Source of the DNA: Chitinophagales bacterium
GTDB lineage: Bacteria; Bacteroidota; Bacteroidia; Chitinophagales; UBA8649
Assembly (NCBI GenBank): GCA_020635975.1
Contig: JACJYT010000008.1
Coordinates: forward strand, 45,070 to 109,069
DNA length: 64,000 nucleotides
Direction: 5' to 3'
Shown here piece after piece: positions 17,335 through 26,135 of this stretch. Each line of letters opens with the position of its first letter. Position 1 is the first letter of the stretch. The notes beneath the pieces were generated by a model, which searched no databases, was not told the origin of the DNA, and worked only from the letters and a program-made list of their open reading frames with translations. The translations under genes and the position numbers were made by a program.

Positions 17335-17342
17335 TATATTTG
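17335..17342 (+). promoter_or_regulatory. -7 element, leaderless start predicted
   Basis: TATATTTG fits TAnnTTTG, with four bases to the ATG at 17347, the same spacing as at 4412 and 24065. Confidence 0.55.
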
Positions 17343-17346
17343 ATCT

Positions 17347-18270
17347 ATGATATCCGTAAAAAATTTAAGTCATGATTATTATAAATATCGTGCCTTACAA
17401 AATATAGATGTTGAGTTTAAAAAACATGCTATAACCGCCCTGGTTGGTCCGAATGGTGCAGGTAAAACTACCTTAATTAAATGTATGGTTGGCTTGATGA
17501 AACCAACGCAAGGTAAGGTTTTTATAGATGATATTAATGTTTACGAGCAACCTCGAGAAGCCCATCGAAAATTGGCCTACTTACCTGATTTTTTTGGTTT
17601 GTATGATAATTTGACCGTAAAACAACATTTGCAATATGCAGCGGGCTGCCATGCGATGGATGCAAGTTTGGTAGATGAAGCTATTCAAAGAACGATAGAT
17701 CAAATAGCCCTTGGCGATAAATTAAATGAAAAAGCTATAGCGCTTTCTCGCGGTATGCGCCAACGCTTAGCTATTGGTCAAGCCATTATATCTAGACCCG
17801 ATTATTTGGTGTTAGATGAGCCTGCCTCAGGCTTAGATCCGGAAGCGAGATTGAGTTTAAGTAAACTCTTTTTGAAACTGCGAGATGATGGGATGAGCTT
17901 AATCATCTCCTCGCATATTCTAGCGGAATTGGAGGAATATGCTACGGAGCTTGTTGTAATTCGTGATGGTGTTTTATTTGAGGATAAAGCTAGCTCTCGC
18001 TTCGATAATGTGGAAGTAGAAAATGTAGTTGGCTTGCTTATTTCTTGCTTAGATGATACAGCAGGTTTAATTGCTAGTGTTAAGGCTTATGCCCCAGAGC
18101 TTCAATTGCAAGAAGAAAGGAGAGGTGTTCGAATTTGGTTTTCTGACGACAAAGATAAGCAAGTTGCTTTACTGCGGTATTTAGTGGAAAAGGGCCATAA
18201 GATTTTTCATTTTGAAGCGATGGAGAAAAGAATGCAGGATAAATATTTTGAAAGTATAGAAAATAAGTAA
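17347..18270 (+). CDS. ABC transporter ATP-binding protein
   Basis: A 307-aa nucleotide-binding subunit. Walker A is GPNGAGKTT (about 37-45), the signature is LSRGMRQRLAIGQAI, Walker B is YLVLDEPASGLDPEAR and the switch histidine is in SSHILAEL. The sequence resembles the CcmA/NatA/drug-export subfamily. The last 80 residues form a C-terminal accessory domain. The gene ends 1 nt before its membrane partner. The substrate cannot be read from sequence. A -7 element four bases before the ATG predicts a leaderless message. Confidence 0.92.
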   Translation: MISVKNLSHDYYKYRALQNIDVEFKKHAITALVGPNGAGKTTLIKCMVGLMKPTQGKVFIDDINVYEQPREAHRKLAYLPDFFGLYDNLTVKQHLQYAAGCHAMDASLVDEAIQRTIDQIALGDKLNEKAIALSRGMRQRLAIGQAIISRPDYLVLDEPASGLDPEARLSLSKLFLKLRDDGMSLIISSHILAELEEYATELVVIRDGVLFEDKASSRFDNVEVENVVGLLISCLDDTAGLIASVKAYAPELQLQEERRGVRIWFSDDKDKQVALLRYLVEKGHKIFHFEAMEKRMQDKYFESIENK

Positions 18271-18271
18271 T

Positions 18272-19612
18272 ATGAATTTGACGGAACTTAAAAAGAATGT
18301 TTGGCTATACTTTAGCAAGGCTAGTTTTATAGGTATTGTAGTAGTTTATTTTCTTGCTTTGTTTCTAACCACGAGTATAAGTGATGAGAGCACTTCTGGA
18401 AATATTTACGCTATTAGTATTGGTTTTTTTATTGTGATTACCAGTATTTGGGGAAGTTTTTCGCTATCCAATGCGCTCCTTTCTGAGCTAAGGAATAGAA
18501 CTTGGGTTTATCAGAAAATGTCGGCTATATCTGCCTTAGATATGTCCTTTGGAAAGTTATTTGGACCTACAGCCATGCATTGGCTGGTAGGTGCTATCTT
18601 TTTAAGTATAGCCACTTTAGCAAGCTTTAGTAGTCGAGATCATTCCCTTTTATCTCTCTTTCATTTATTCTTGGGAACCCTCTTTTTGCACGCCTCTTCT
18701 TTAGTTTTGAGTCTCTTGGTAGTGCGACAAAAGCAAGACTCTCCAGATACCACAAATTTAAGTGGCAGGCCATTTTTATTAATTGCTTTTTTCTTGATTT
18801 TAAAGGCAATTGCGTCGAGCTTTAAAACAGATTTAAACGATTTTACTTGGTATGGACTAGCTATAAATTCAGACTTTTTTGAAACGCTTAGTCTCCTTGT
18901 TTTTGCAATTTGGGCAATTCTGGGGGTCTATAGAAATATGAGAGAAGAATTACAATATCAGAATTTGCCAAATTATTGGGTGGCATTTAATGTTTTTGTA
19001 GTGTTTTATTTTTCTGGTTTGGTTTTTAAAGAGGTACATGACGGAGTTTATACTGTTTTTAATGGTTTGTTTGCTTTTGCCTTTGCAATGCATGTACTTC
19101 TTACTGTATTAACTTTATTTTTAGAACCCATTAATTTTATGGATTATCTGCAATTTTTTAAAAATTGGGGAAAGAAGTCTTGGGAGAAAATATATGCCAG
19201 CATGCCGCTATGGGTCTTCTCTTTGGCTTTCAGTTTTGTCTTATGCTTGGTACTAAGTTTACAAATGCTAGTAGATAAATCTTTGAATTTGGGTGAAGAA
19301 GAGTCTTATTCTTTTTTATACCCTTTGGTGGCTTTTATGTTCTTATTAAAAAGCCTTTTAGTGAATTTATACTTGCACCTCAAGCAAACTAAGAAAGCTA
19401 ATTTCGTATGGTTCTTGTATTTAGCTCTATGGTACGGTTTATTACCAGCAACTATAGGTGGTTTATTTTCTGCTTATGGGCTCTTTTTATTTTACCCCGC
19501 TAATGTAATCTTAAGTGGCAGCGCAAGCGTTTTCTATGTGCTTTTTATGCTGTGGCTAATTCGAAAAGAATTGAAAAATGGAGAAGCTTCTGAGCTAATT
19601 AAAAGCGCTTAA
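18272..19612 (+). CDS. ABC transporter permease-like membrane protein
   Basis: A 446-aa integral membrane protein with about ten to eleven hydrophobic helices, spread in two groups (residues 18-240 and 310-430). It directly follows the ATPase gene (1-nt gap), so it is most simply its membrane subunit, of the ABC-2/gliding-motility export type. I see no recognised motif beyond hydrophobicity and the short cytoplasmic loop ELRNRTWVYQKMSAISALDM after helix two, which may be the coupling helix because ABC-2 permeases have a similar element. It converges on ffh. Confidence 0.75.
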   Translation: MNLTELKKNVWLYFSKASFIGIVVVYFLALFLTTSISDESTSGNIYAISIGFFIVITSIWGSFSLSNALLSELRNRTWVYQKMSAISALDMSFGKLFGPTAMHWLVGAIFLSIATLASFSSRDHSLLSLFHLFLGTLFLHASSLVLSLLVVRQKQDSPDTTNLSGRPFLLIAFFLILKAIASSFKTDLNDFTWYGLAINSDFFETLSLLVFAIWAILGVYRNMREELQYQNLPNYWVAFNVFVVFYFSGLVFKEVHDGVYTVFNGLFAFAFAMHVLLTVLTLFLEPINFMDYLQFFKNWGKKSWEKIYASMPLWVFSLAFSFVLCLVLSLQMLVDKSLNLGEEESYSFLYPLVAFMFLLKSLLVNLYLHLKQTKKANFVWFLYLALWYGLLPATIGGLFSAYGLFLFYPANVILSGSASVFYVLFMLWLIRKELKNGEASELIKSA

Positions 19613-19631
19613 GAGCTCTATGTGTATAGCC

Positions 19632-20963
19632 TTATCTGCCTAAGCCAAAACCCTTCATCATTTTGCTTGCAGGTCCCATATTTTGCATTTTCTTCATCAT
19701 CTTACGCATTTCTTCGAATTGCTTTAAGAATTGATTTACTTCTTGCACGCTATTTCCACTACCGTCGGCAATTCTTTTTCTTCTGTTACCGTTCATTAGT
19801 TCTGGGTTCAGTCGTTCTGCTGGGGTCATACTGAAAATAATGGCCTCCACTTTATTAAAGGCATCATCACTAATATCAATATCCTTAACTGCTTTGCCAA
19901 GACCTGGAATCATACCAAGAAGATCCTTGATATTACCCATCTTTTTAATTTGGTTTAGCTGGGTTAAAAAGTCGTTAAAGTTAAACTCGTTTTTGGCAAT
20001 TTTCTTTTGTAGTTCGGCAGCATTTTTTTCATCAAATTGTTGTTGGGCTCTTTCCACAAAAGAGATGATGTCTCCCATGCCAAGAATTCTTTGAGCCATA
20101 CGATCTGGATGAAAAACATCTAGCGTATCTACTTTTTCTCCAGTTGAAACAAATTTAATTGGCTTGTTAACCGTGTATTTGATCGTAAGCGCAGCACCAC
20201 CACGGGTATCCCCATCTAATTTGGTTAAAACAACACCATCAAAATCTATTCTATCGTTAAAGGCCTGAGCCGTGTTAACCGCATCCTGACCCGTCATAGA
20301 ATCCACTACAAAAAGTGTTTCGTCTGGCTGAACTGCTGCCTTCACCGCGGCAATTTCATTCATCATGCTTTCGTCAACCGCTAAACGACCAGCAGTATCC
20401 ACAATCACCACATTATAGCCTTGCGCCTTGGCATGAGCAATTGCTTTTTCTGCAATATCTACTGGATTGGTATTTCCTTCGTCCGAAAATACAGGAATGT
20501 TGATTCCTGCACCTAAGGTTTTTAATTGATCCACAGCGGCTGGACGATAAACATCACCTGCAACCATTAGCGGATTTTTTCCTTTTTTCGTTTTTAGATA
20601 ATGCGCTAATTTGTGGGTGAAAGTTGTTTTTCCACTTCCTTGTAAACCGGCTATGAGAATAACCGCTGGAGAGCCTTTAATATGAAATTCTGCTGCTTCA
20701 CCTCCCATTAAATTGGCTAACTCATCCTTTACAATTTTAGTCATGAGTTGACCAGGAGAAACCGCAGTAAGAACATTTTGACCTAAAGCTTCCTCTTTAA
20801 TCTTGTCTGTAAATTCTTTGGCAATTTTGTAGTTAACATCCGCATCAACTAGGGCTCTTCTGATTTCTTTAACCGTAGTTGCGATATTAAGCTCTGTTAT
20901 TTTCGCTTGACCTTTAAGCGATTTAAAAGCACTTTCTAATTTATCCTGTAAATTTTCAAACAT
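19632..20963 (-). CDS. ffh: signal recognition particle protein Ffh
   Basis: A 443-aa GTPase of the co-translational targeting pathway. The N-domain helices (residues 1-85) are followed by the G domain with P-loop GLQGSGKTTFTHKL, DTAGRLA, TKLDGD (guanine specificity) and a conserved GEKVDTLDVFHPDRMA. The methionine-rich M domain starts near 325 and contains IPGLGK and RRKRIADGSGNSVQEV, which binds SRP RNA. Full length for the family. The SRP RNA gene was not recognised in the window. It lies downstream of gap on the same strand with a small hairpin between them. Confidence 0.96.
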   Translation of the reverse strand: MFENLQDKLESAFKSLKGQAKITELNIATTVKEIRRALVDADVNYKIAKEFTDKIKEEALGQNVLTAVSPGQLMTKIVKDELANLMGGEAAEFHIKGSPAVILIAGLQGSGKTTFTHKLAHYLKTKKGKNPLMVAGDVYRPAAVDQLKTLGAGINIPVFSDEGNTNPVDIAEKAIAHAKAQGYNVVIVDTAGRLAVDESMMNEIAAVKAAVQPDETLFVVDSMTGQDAVNTAQAFNDRIDFDGVVLTKLDGDTRGGAALTIKYTVNKPIKFVSTGEKVDTLDVFHPDRMAQRILGMGDIISFVERAQQQFDEKNAAELQKKIAKNEFNFNDFLTQLNQIKKMGNIKDLLGMIPGLGKAVKDIDISDDAFNKVEAIIFSMTPAERLNPELMNGNRRKRIADGSGNSVQEVNQFLKQFEEMRKMMKKMQNMGPASKMMKGFGLGR

Positions 20964-20983
20964 AAATTCTATATCGTTAAATA

Positions 20984-20999
20984 AGCAGTGTCAACTGCT
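20984..20999 (-). other. small inverted repeat between gap and ffh
   Basis: AGCAGT-gtca-ACTGCT forms a 6-bp stem with a 4-nt loop in the 77-bp spacer. There is no T-run on either side, so it is more likely an mRNA processing or operator-type site than a terminator. Weak evidence. Confidence 0.3.
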
Positions 21000-21040
21000 A
21001 AATGTTATTTAAATATCCTATAAGTTAGCTAGCTTTATTT

Positions 21041-22489
21041 TTAGTAATACGTTAACCTTCTCACCTTTGCAATGTATTTAGCCATACGAATAACCTGACA
21101 AGTATAACCATGTTCGTTATCGTACCAAGCGTAAACAACTACTCTTTTTCCGTTATCGCTAACAATCGTGTTGGTACTATCAATAACGGTTGCTGCAGTA
21201 CTACCCACTACATCGCTACTTACGTGTTCTGGAGAAATAGAATAGTCGATTTGTTCTACCAAAGCTCCCTCTAGAGAGGCCTTTCTAAACAATTCATTAA
21301 CTTCTTCTACACTAGTTGATTGTGATAAGCTAATGCTTAAAATTGCTAAAGACACATTAGGTGTAGGTACACGAACGGCATTTGCAGTTAATTTCCCTTT
21401 TAAATGCGGCATAATTTTGAAAACCGCTTTGGCTGCGCCTGTTTCTGTTAGCACCATGTTTAGCGGCGCACTTCTTCCTCTTCTTCCTTTTTTGTGGAAG
21501 TTATCAATTAAGTTTTGATCGTTGGTGTAGGCGTGCACGGTTTCTAAATGTCCATCTAAGATGCCATAAACATCATCTAAGCGTTTCAATACTGGAGCAA
21601 CTGCATTAGTAGTACAAGAAGCTGCTGAATAAATATTATCGCTTACATCTCCTAAATCATTTTCATTCACACCATAAACGATATTAAGCAAATCTCCAGA
21701 AGCAGGGGCAGTAAGTAGAACTTCTTTAGCACCCTTAGCTTGTAAGTGTTGCCCAAGATCTTCTCTTGTTTTCCAAATACCCATATTGTCGATAATCAAA
21801 GCATCATTAATACCGTATTTCGTATAATCAATTTCGCTAGGGTGGTTGGCATAAATCATTTGTATGGCATTACCATTTACTATTAGTCGCTCATTTTCAT
21901 GATCAATATTTACTGTTCCTGCTAGAGGTCCATGCACAGAATCTACCCTTAGTAAAGAAGCTCTTTTGTCAATATCATCTTTACCATTTTTTCTAACTAC
22001 AATAGCTTTTAATCGTAATTGATCTCCTTTGCCAATTTGTTCTGTAAGCAAGCGAGCTGCTAATCTTCCAATTCTACCGAAACCGTAAAGAACAACATCT
22101 TTTGGTTTCAAAATACATTTTTCCGTTCCGATTAAAGCGGCTAATTTTTCTTCTAAGAAACTTGCCATAGAAGCGTAATTCTTACCTTCGTTAACCCATT
22201 CTTTAGCCAATCTTCCAATGTCGATTCTTGCCGGTGCTAAATCTAAAGTGCACATAATTTCAGCAATCTCTCTTGTAATGCCAACGGTTAAAGGGATGTT
22301 AGCGAAGTTTTTGCCGTATTCGTGGTGACTTAAAACTTCAGATACTTTCTGGTCGTTAATTTTTCTTCTGAAAAGTACAAGTTCTACACTTTTGCTTAGG
22401 GATAGCTCACTTGCCGCATTGATTAAAGCAAGGGCATTTTTTTCATTTTCTATCCAAGAATTTAGTTCTTTAGTAAAGTTGGTGTTCAT
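21041..22489 (-). CDS. gap: glyceraldehyde-3-phosphate dehydrogenase, long form
   Basis: A 482-aa GAPDH, about 145 residues longer than the standard enzyme because of a helical N-terminal extension; this long form is known in Bacteroidota and some Gammaproteobacteria. The NAD domain begins at VVLYGFGRIGRLAARLL, catalytic Cys292 lies in SAASCTTNAVAPVL, and the C-terminus has WYDNEHGYTCQVIRMAKYI. It interconverts glyceraldehyde-3-phosphate and 1,3-bisphosphoglycerate. No second gap gene is in the window. A terminator separates it from rpoD upstream; no -7 match was found in the short spacer, so its promoter position is unclear. Confidence 0.94.
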   Translation of the reverse strand: MNTNFTKELNSWIENEKNALALINAASELSLSKSVELVLFRRKINDQKVSEVLSHHEYGKNFANIPLTVGITREIAEIMCTLDLAPARIDIGRLAKEWVNEGKNYASMASFLEEKLAALIGTEKCILKPKDVVLYGFGRIGRLAARLLTEQIGKGDQLRLKAIVVRKNGKDDIDKRASLLRVDSVHGPLAGTVNIDHENERLIVNGNAIQMIYANHPSEIDYTKYGINDALIIDNMGIWKTREDLGQHLQAKGAKEVLLTAPASGDLLNIVYGVNENDLGDVSDNIYSAASCTTNAVAPVLKRLDDVYGILDGHLETVHAYTNDQNLIDNFHKKGRRGRSAPLNMVLTETGAAKAVFKIMPHLKGKLTANAVRVPTPNVSLAILSISLSQSTSVEEVNELFRKASLEGALVEQIDYSISPEHVSSDVVGSTAATVIDSTNTIVSDNGKRVVVYAWYDNEHGYTCQVIRMAKYIAKVRRLTYY

Positions 22490-22493
22490 AGGG

Positions 22494-22542
22494 TTTTTTT
22501 AAAAAATAAAGGTCGAAATTCAATTGTTCAGAATTCGACCTT
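22494..22542 (-). terminator. intrinsic terminator after rpoD
   Basis: A 9-bp stem (AAGGTCGAA with TTCGACCTT), extended by 3 bp across a one-base bulge, with a 9-nt loop. On the minus strand it is followed by TATTTTTT. It sits between the rpoD stop and the gap start. Confidence 0.75.
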
Positions 22543-22593
22543 GAAATATAGTGAGTAATTACATTTATTAGAAGTTTAAACGAAAGGTGGATT

Positions 22594-23463
22594 TTAGTTA
22601 CCTAAATAAGCCTTTAATAATTTACTTCTAGAAGTAGTTCTAAGCTTGTTAATGGCTTTATCTTTAATTTGTCTTACTCTTTCTCTTGTTAAGTCAAATT
22701 TAATACCGATATCCTCCAAACTCATAGGATGTTCTACGCCAATACCGAAATAAAGCTTAATCACATCTTTTTGTCTTTCAGAAAGGGTACTTAAAGAACG
22801 TTCGATTTCATTTCTTAAAGAATCTTTGTATTCTAAATTCCCGTCTGTTTTGTCTGTATTGTGATTTTCTAGCACATCTAATAAGCTATTATCTTCTCCA
22901 TCAACAAAGGGAGCATCCATCGATACGTGACGAGCAGCGACACCTAAAGTAGTTTCTACTTCTGAAGTATGTAATTCTAGAACTTCTGCTAATTCCTCTG
23001 CAGTTGGCTCTCTTTCGAAAGACTGTTCTAGTTCAGAGAAAGCCTTATTAATTTTATTTAATGAGCCTACTTTGTTAAGTGGAAGACGAACAATTCTACT
23101 TTGCTCTGCTAGAGCTTGAAGGATTGATTGACGAATCCACCAAACCGCATAAGAGATAAATTTGAAACCCCTCGTTTCATCGAAACGTTGAGCTGCTTTG
23201 ATAAGTCCTAAGTTCCCCTCGTTAATTAAATCACTTAGAGATAAACCTTGATTTTGATATTGTTTTGCTACAGAAACTACGAATCTTAAATTCGCTTTAG
23301 TTAGCCTTTCTAGGGCTGCTTGATCACCTTGTCTAATTCTTTGCGCTAAATCTACTTCATCATCCGGTGTTAGTAGGTCAACTTTACCTATTTCTTGAAG
23401 GTATTTTTCAAGGGACTGTGACTCACGATTGGTAATGGATTTAGTAATTTTGAGCTGACGCAT
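22594..23463 (-). CDS. rpoD: primary RNA polymerase sigma factor
   Basis: A 289-aa sigma-70 of the short Bacteroidota type, lacking region 1.1. Region 1.2 is near the start ([22 protein letters not shown]), region 2 contains [45 protein letters not shown] and the promoter-melting [10 protein letters not shown], region 3 is in the middle, and region 4 has the helix-turn-helix [23 protein letters not shown]. It should recognise the TTG/TAnnTTTG promoters seen across the window. Its own promoter (23501-23531) matches that consensus well, and it has its own terminator, so it is monocistronic or reads into gap at low level. Confidence 0.97.
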   Translation of the reverse strand: MRQLKITKSITNRESQSLEKYLQEIGKVDLLTPDDEVDLAQRIRQGDQAALERLTKANLRFVVSVAKQYQNQGLSLSDLINEGNLGLIKAAQRFDETRGFKFISYAVWWIRQSILQALAEQSRIVRLPLNKVGSLNKINKAFSELEQSFEREPTAEELAEVLELHTSEVETTLGVAARHVSMDAPFVDGEDNSLLDVLENHNTDKTDGNLEYKDSLRNEIERSLSTLSERQKDVIKLYFGIGVEHPMSLEDIGIKFDLTRERVRQIKDKAINKLRTTSRSKLLKAYLGN

Positions 23464-23500
23464 CTATGTATCTTATTTACTGTAATAAAAAATCGATTTG

Positions 23501-23531
23501 CAAAGTTACGGATTTAACTGCTTTATTTCAA
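23501..23531 (-). promoter_or_regulatory. rpoD promoter, TTG-N20-TAACTTTG
   Basis: On the minus strand TTG (plus-strand CAA 23529-23531) and TAACTTTG (plus-strand CAAAGTTA 23501-23508) are 20 nt apart, a good full Bacteroidota promoter about 37 nt before the rpoD ATG. Confidence 0.65.
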
Positions 23532-23640
23532 CTTTTATAGCGCTAATTTTATTGTTTAAAATTGTTAACATTTACACATTTAGATGTTTTATTTGTTTTT
23601 TAGTCACTTTTTTATTTATAATTGCAAACTTAACACGAAT

Positions 23641-23648
23641 TAATTTTG
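23641..23648 (+). promoter_or_regulatory. -7 element of the START-like gene
   Basis: TAATTTTG fits TAnnTTTG with five bases to the ATG at 23654. It shows that upstream in-frame starts such as the one at 23498 lie before the transcript. Confidence 0.6.
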
Positions 23649-23653
23649 TCGAA

Positions 23654-24031
23654 ATGGCTAGAAAAAAATTTACATGCGAGTTTATGGTAAGATCTTCTCC
23701 CGCTATCTTATTTAACTTTTTAACTGCGTCTTCTTCCTTGGCCCAATGGTTTTGTGATACTTGTGATGTTAATGGAGATATCTATACTTTTGGTTGGGAT
23801 GGTTATGAAGAGAATGCCATTTTAGAAGATGCTGAAGAAGACCACTATGTGCGTTATAGTTGGGAAGATGGCGCTGATGGCGAGACCTTCGAATTTGAAA
23901 TATATAAATCTGAAATATCTAACGATACCGTTTTAACCATTACCGACTATGCCGAAGAAGATGAGATAGAAGATCAGAAACTACTTTGGGAGAGTCAAAT
24001 TGAAGCGCTAAGTAAGCGCATTGGAGCATAG
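23654..24031 (+). CDS. START-like domain protein
   Basis: A 125-aa protein of the Bacteroidota START-like (SRPBCC/AHSA1-related) family: FTCEFMVRSSPAILFNFLTASSSLAQWFCD is the first strand-helix unit, and VTLTI-type late strands are followed by a long C-terminal helix (LLWESQIEALSKRIGA). Such folds bind hydrophobic ligands, but the ligand is unknown. The frame is open 52 codons further upstream, but that part encodes a hydrophobic Phe-rich stretch unlike the family, and the -7 element at 23641 places the transcript start at this ATG. It is divergent from rpoD and followed after 33 nt by the envelope operon. Confidence 0.85.
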   Translation: MARKKFTCEFMVRSSPAILFNFLTASSSLAQWFCDTCDVNGDIYTFGWDGYEENAILEDAEEDHYVRYSWEDGADGETFEFEIYKSEISNDTVLTITDYAEEDEIEDQKLLWESQIEALSKRIGA

Positions 24032-24052
24032 TTGGAGCAAGTTTAATTTCCT

Positions 24053-24060
24053 TACCTTTG
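24053..24060 (+). promoter_or_regulatory. -7 element, leaderless GTG start predicted
   Basis: TACCTTTG fits TAnnTTTG, with four bases to the GTG at 24065. Confidence 0.55.
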
Positions 24061-24064
24061 CTTC

Positions 24065-25486
24065 GTGAAAAAGCTAGATAAACTTCTTGTTTTAAGTTAT
24101 TTGGGTCCCTTAGTTCTAACATTTTGCATAGCATTATTCGTGTTAGACATGATGTTTCTATGGAAGTATGTCGACGATTTAATAGGCAAGGGGATAGAGG
24201 GTGCCGTGTTGGCAGAGCTTATGTTCTACGCTTCGGCGGTTCAAGTTCCCATGGCTTTTCCCTTAGCTGTTTTAGTAGCTTCAATTATGACTTTTGGAAG
24301 TTTTGGAGAACAATTTGAGCTAACTGCGGTAAAGGCTTCTGGCGTTTCTTTGTTTCGCTTTATGCGCCCCCTAATTTACTTTAGTTTTTTCTTAAGCATG
24401 TTGGCCTTTTATTTTTCGAACAATGTACTTCCGGTGGCCAATCTCGAGTTTTCAACTCTTTTAAGTGATATTCGAAAGCAAAAACCTGCATTAAGTTTTC
24501 AAGAAAAATTATTTAATAACGATATAGATAACTTTAGCATTCGAGTGAATGATAAAAGTGAAGATGATAAGACGGTTTATGGTTTGATGATTTATGATCA
24601 TACCGAAAATAGAGGAAACAACCATTTAATTTTAGCGGATAGTGCTGAGTTTTCTTATGCTAATGACGGCGCGATAATGGTGGTCAACCTATTTAATGGT
24701 AAGCAATACAAGGAAGAAACCTTACCGTCCGAAACAAACGGACCAGCAAAGATGCTTACCACCAGCTACAGCAGTTGGGAAAAGCATTTCGATCTATCCG
24801 AATTCAAATTAGAAAGACAAGATCAAGGTGCCTTTACAAAGCTGCATCGCATGCTCAATTTTAATCAACTAAAAACAGGCGCAGATAGCACCAAGCTAGA
24901 AATAGAGGATGAAAAAGATTTAATGATGGAAAATTTAAGTCGATATTACATTTTCACCAAGGCCAAAACGGATACCACGGGCATTTATAATTTTGACCTG
25001 CTCGACATAAATTTTTATGAGAGTTTCGATACTTCCAGTTTGATCATTCAAAAAAATATTATGAAGTCTAGTTTGATCAAGGCTAGAAACATTAAAAATA
25101 TCATCATAGGGAAGCAGGATATCATTAAAATTAAGAATAGAGATTTGGTTCAATATCAAGTGTACATGCATCAAAAATTCACGCTATCTGTGGCTTGTAT
25201 TGTACTCTTTTTTATTGGAGCTCCTCTAGGATCCATTATCAAAAAAGGCGGTTTTGGTTGGCCCATGTTACTTGCGGTTATTTTCTTTGTGATCTATATT
25301 GTAACTTCCATTATGGGAGAGAAAACTGCAGAGCAATTAGTTATGAAACCTTGGCAGGGTATGTGGCTATCTACAGCGCTATTACTCCCAATAGGAGTGT
25401 TTCTTACTTGGAAGGCTATGAACGATTCTCCTATTTTTACAGGCAATAGTTTAACTAAATTCTTGTCTTTGTTTAAAAAGCATTAG
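24065..25486 (+). CDS. LptF/LptG-family lipopolysaccharide export permease
   Basis: A 473-aa YjgP/YjgQ-family protein: three N-terminal membrane helices, a large periplasmic beta-jellyroll insert (about residues 120-345) and three C-terminal helices (SVACIVLFFIGAPLGSIIKKGGFGWP). Such permeases extract LPS with the ATPase LptB. A second, shorter family member lies at 47896-48972; together they could be the LptF/LptG pair although they are 23 kb apart, which is usual in Bacteroidota. The periplasmic insert is longer than in E. coli LptF. It begins with GTG and is followed after 4 nt by a PAP2 phosphatase, suggesting a shared envelope-lipid role. Confidence 0.88.
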   Translation: MKKLDKLLVLSYLGPLVLTFCIALFVLDMMFLWKYVDDLIGKGIEGAVLAELMFYASAVQVPMAFPLAVLVASIMTFGSFGEQFELTAVKASGVSLFRFMRPLIYFSFFLSMLAFYFSNNVLPVANLEFSTLLSDIRKQKPALSFQEKLFNNDIDNFSIRVNDKSEDDKTVYGLMIYDHTENRGNNHLILADSAEFSYANDGAIMVVNLFNGKQYKEETLPSETNGPAKMLTTSYSSWEKHFDLSEFKLERQDQGAFTKLHRMLNFNQLKTGADSTKLEIEDEKDLMMENLSRYYIFTKAKTDTTGIYNFDLLDINFYESFDTSSLIIQKNIMKSSLIKARNIKNIIIGKQDIIKIKNRDLVQYQVYMHQKFTLSVACIVLFFIGAPLGSIIKKGGFGWPMLLAVIFFVIYIVTSIMGEKTAEQLVMKPWQGMWLSTALLLPIGVFLTWKAMNDSPIFTGNSLTKFLSLFKKH

Positions 25487-25490
25487 GAAT

Positions 25491-26135
25491 ATGAAGGAAA
25501 TCATCCAAAGAAGTGCTGGCTTTTATTATAGCTTTTTTCTACTGGTTTTTGTAGGAGCCTTGTACCTTAGTTTTTTATACGAACACGGGGCTTGGGTCTT
25601 GTGGTTTTGCGAAAATTTTAACCCCAGCATCTACTTAGTTTTTGAATACATAACCGTTTTAGGAGAACCGCAAATAGTAGTACCATTTATCGCCATCATT
25701 TTCTTGCTAAATTATGGTCGCGGAGCCTTGCTTTTCCTATCTTGGTCTTTGGCATCTTTGCTAACCATAGTACTCAAGGGTTTAATAGCAAATCATCGTC
25801 CCGCCTATTATTTTGAAGATATTTTTACTTCTTGTGCCGGCGAGATTAAACTCTGGTTCCATTTAAGTACGCCTTCAGGTCATACCACCGCAGCTTTTGC
25901 TTTTTTTGCGGCAATGGCTCTTTTAAGTAGAAATAAAGCCTTACAGTTTCTTTTTCTTTTGGCTGCATTATGTATAGGATTAAGTAGAATGGTTTTGTTT
26001 ATGCATTTCTTTTATGATGTTTATTTTGGTGCAATAATTGGAAGTTTGGTCCCAATAGTTCTATATTGGCTCTTAGAAAAGAGAAATTATTTTAAATACA
26101 ATTCCTGGAAAGATAGGTCTTGGATTAAGCTGTAA
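25491..26135 (+). CDS. PAP2-family membrane phosphatase
   Basis: A 214-aa six-helix membrane protein with all three PAP2 motifs: KGLIANHRP (KX6RP), PSGH in STPSGHTTAAFAFF, and SRMVLFMHFFYD (SRX5HX3D) with the catalytic His. Relatives dephosphorylate undecaprenyl pyrophosphate, phosphatidylglycerophosphate or lipid A (LpxE/LpxF). Being sandwiched between an LPS-export permease and an ArnT-like transferase makes a lipid A or carrier-lipid substrate likely (inference). The last A of its stop codon is the first base of the next gene's ATG. Confidence 0.88.
   Translation: MKEIIQRSAGFYYSFFLLVFVGALYLSFLYEHGAWVLWFCENFNPSIYLVFEYITVLGEPQIVVPFIAIIFLLNYGRGALLFLSWSLASLLTIVLKGLIANHRPAYYFEDIFTSCAGEIKLWFHLSTPSGHTTAAFAFFAAMALLSRNKALQFLFLLAALCIGLSRMVLFMHFFYDVYFGAIIGSLVPIVLYWLLEKRNYFKYNSWKDRSWIKL

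Noticed and set aside
21041..22489. The 482-aa GAPDH as a novel fusion
   Set aside because: The long N-terminal form is a known GAPDH class in Bacteroidota; not new.
23498..23653. 52-codon N-terminal extension of the START-like gene
   Set aside because: It is upstream of a consensus -7 element, Phe/Ile-rich and unlike the family; non-coding.
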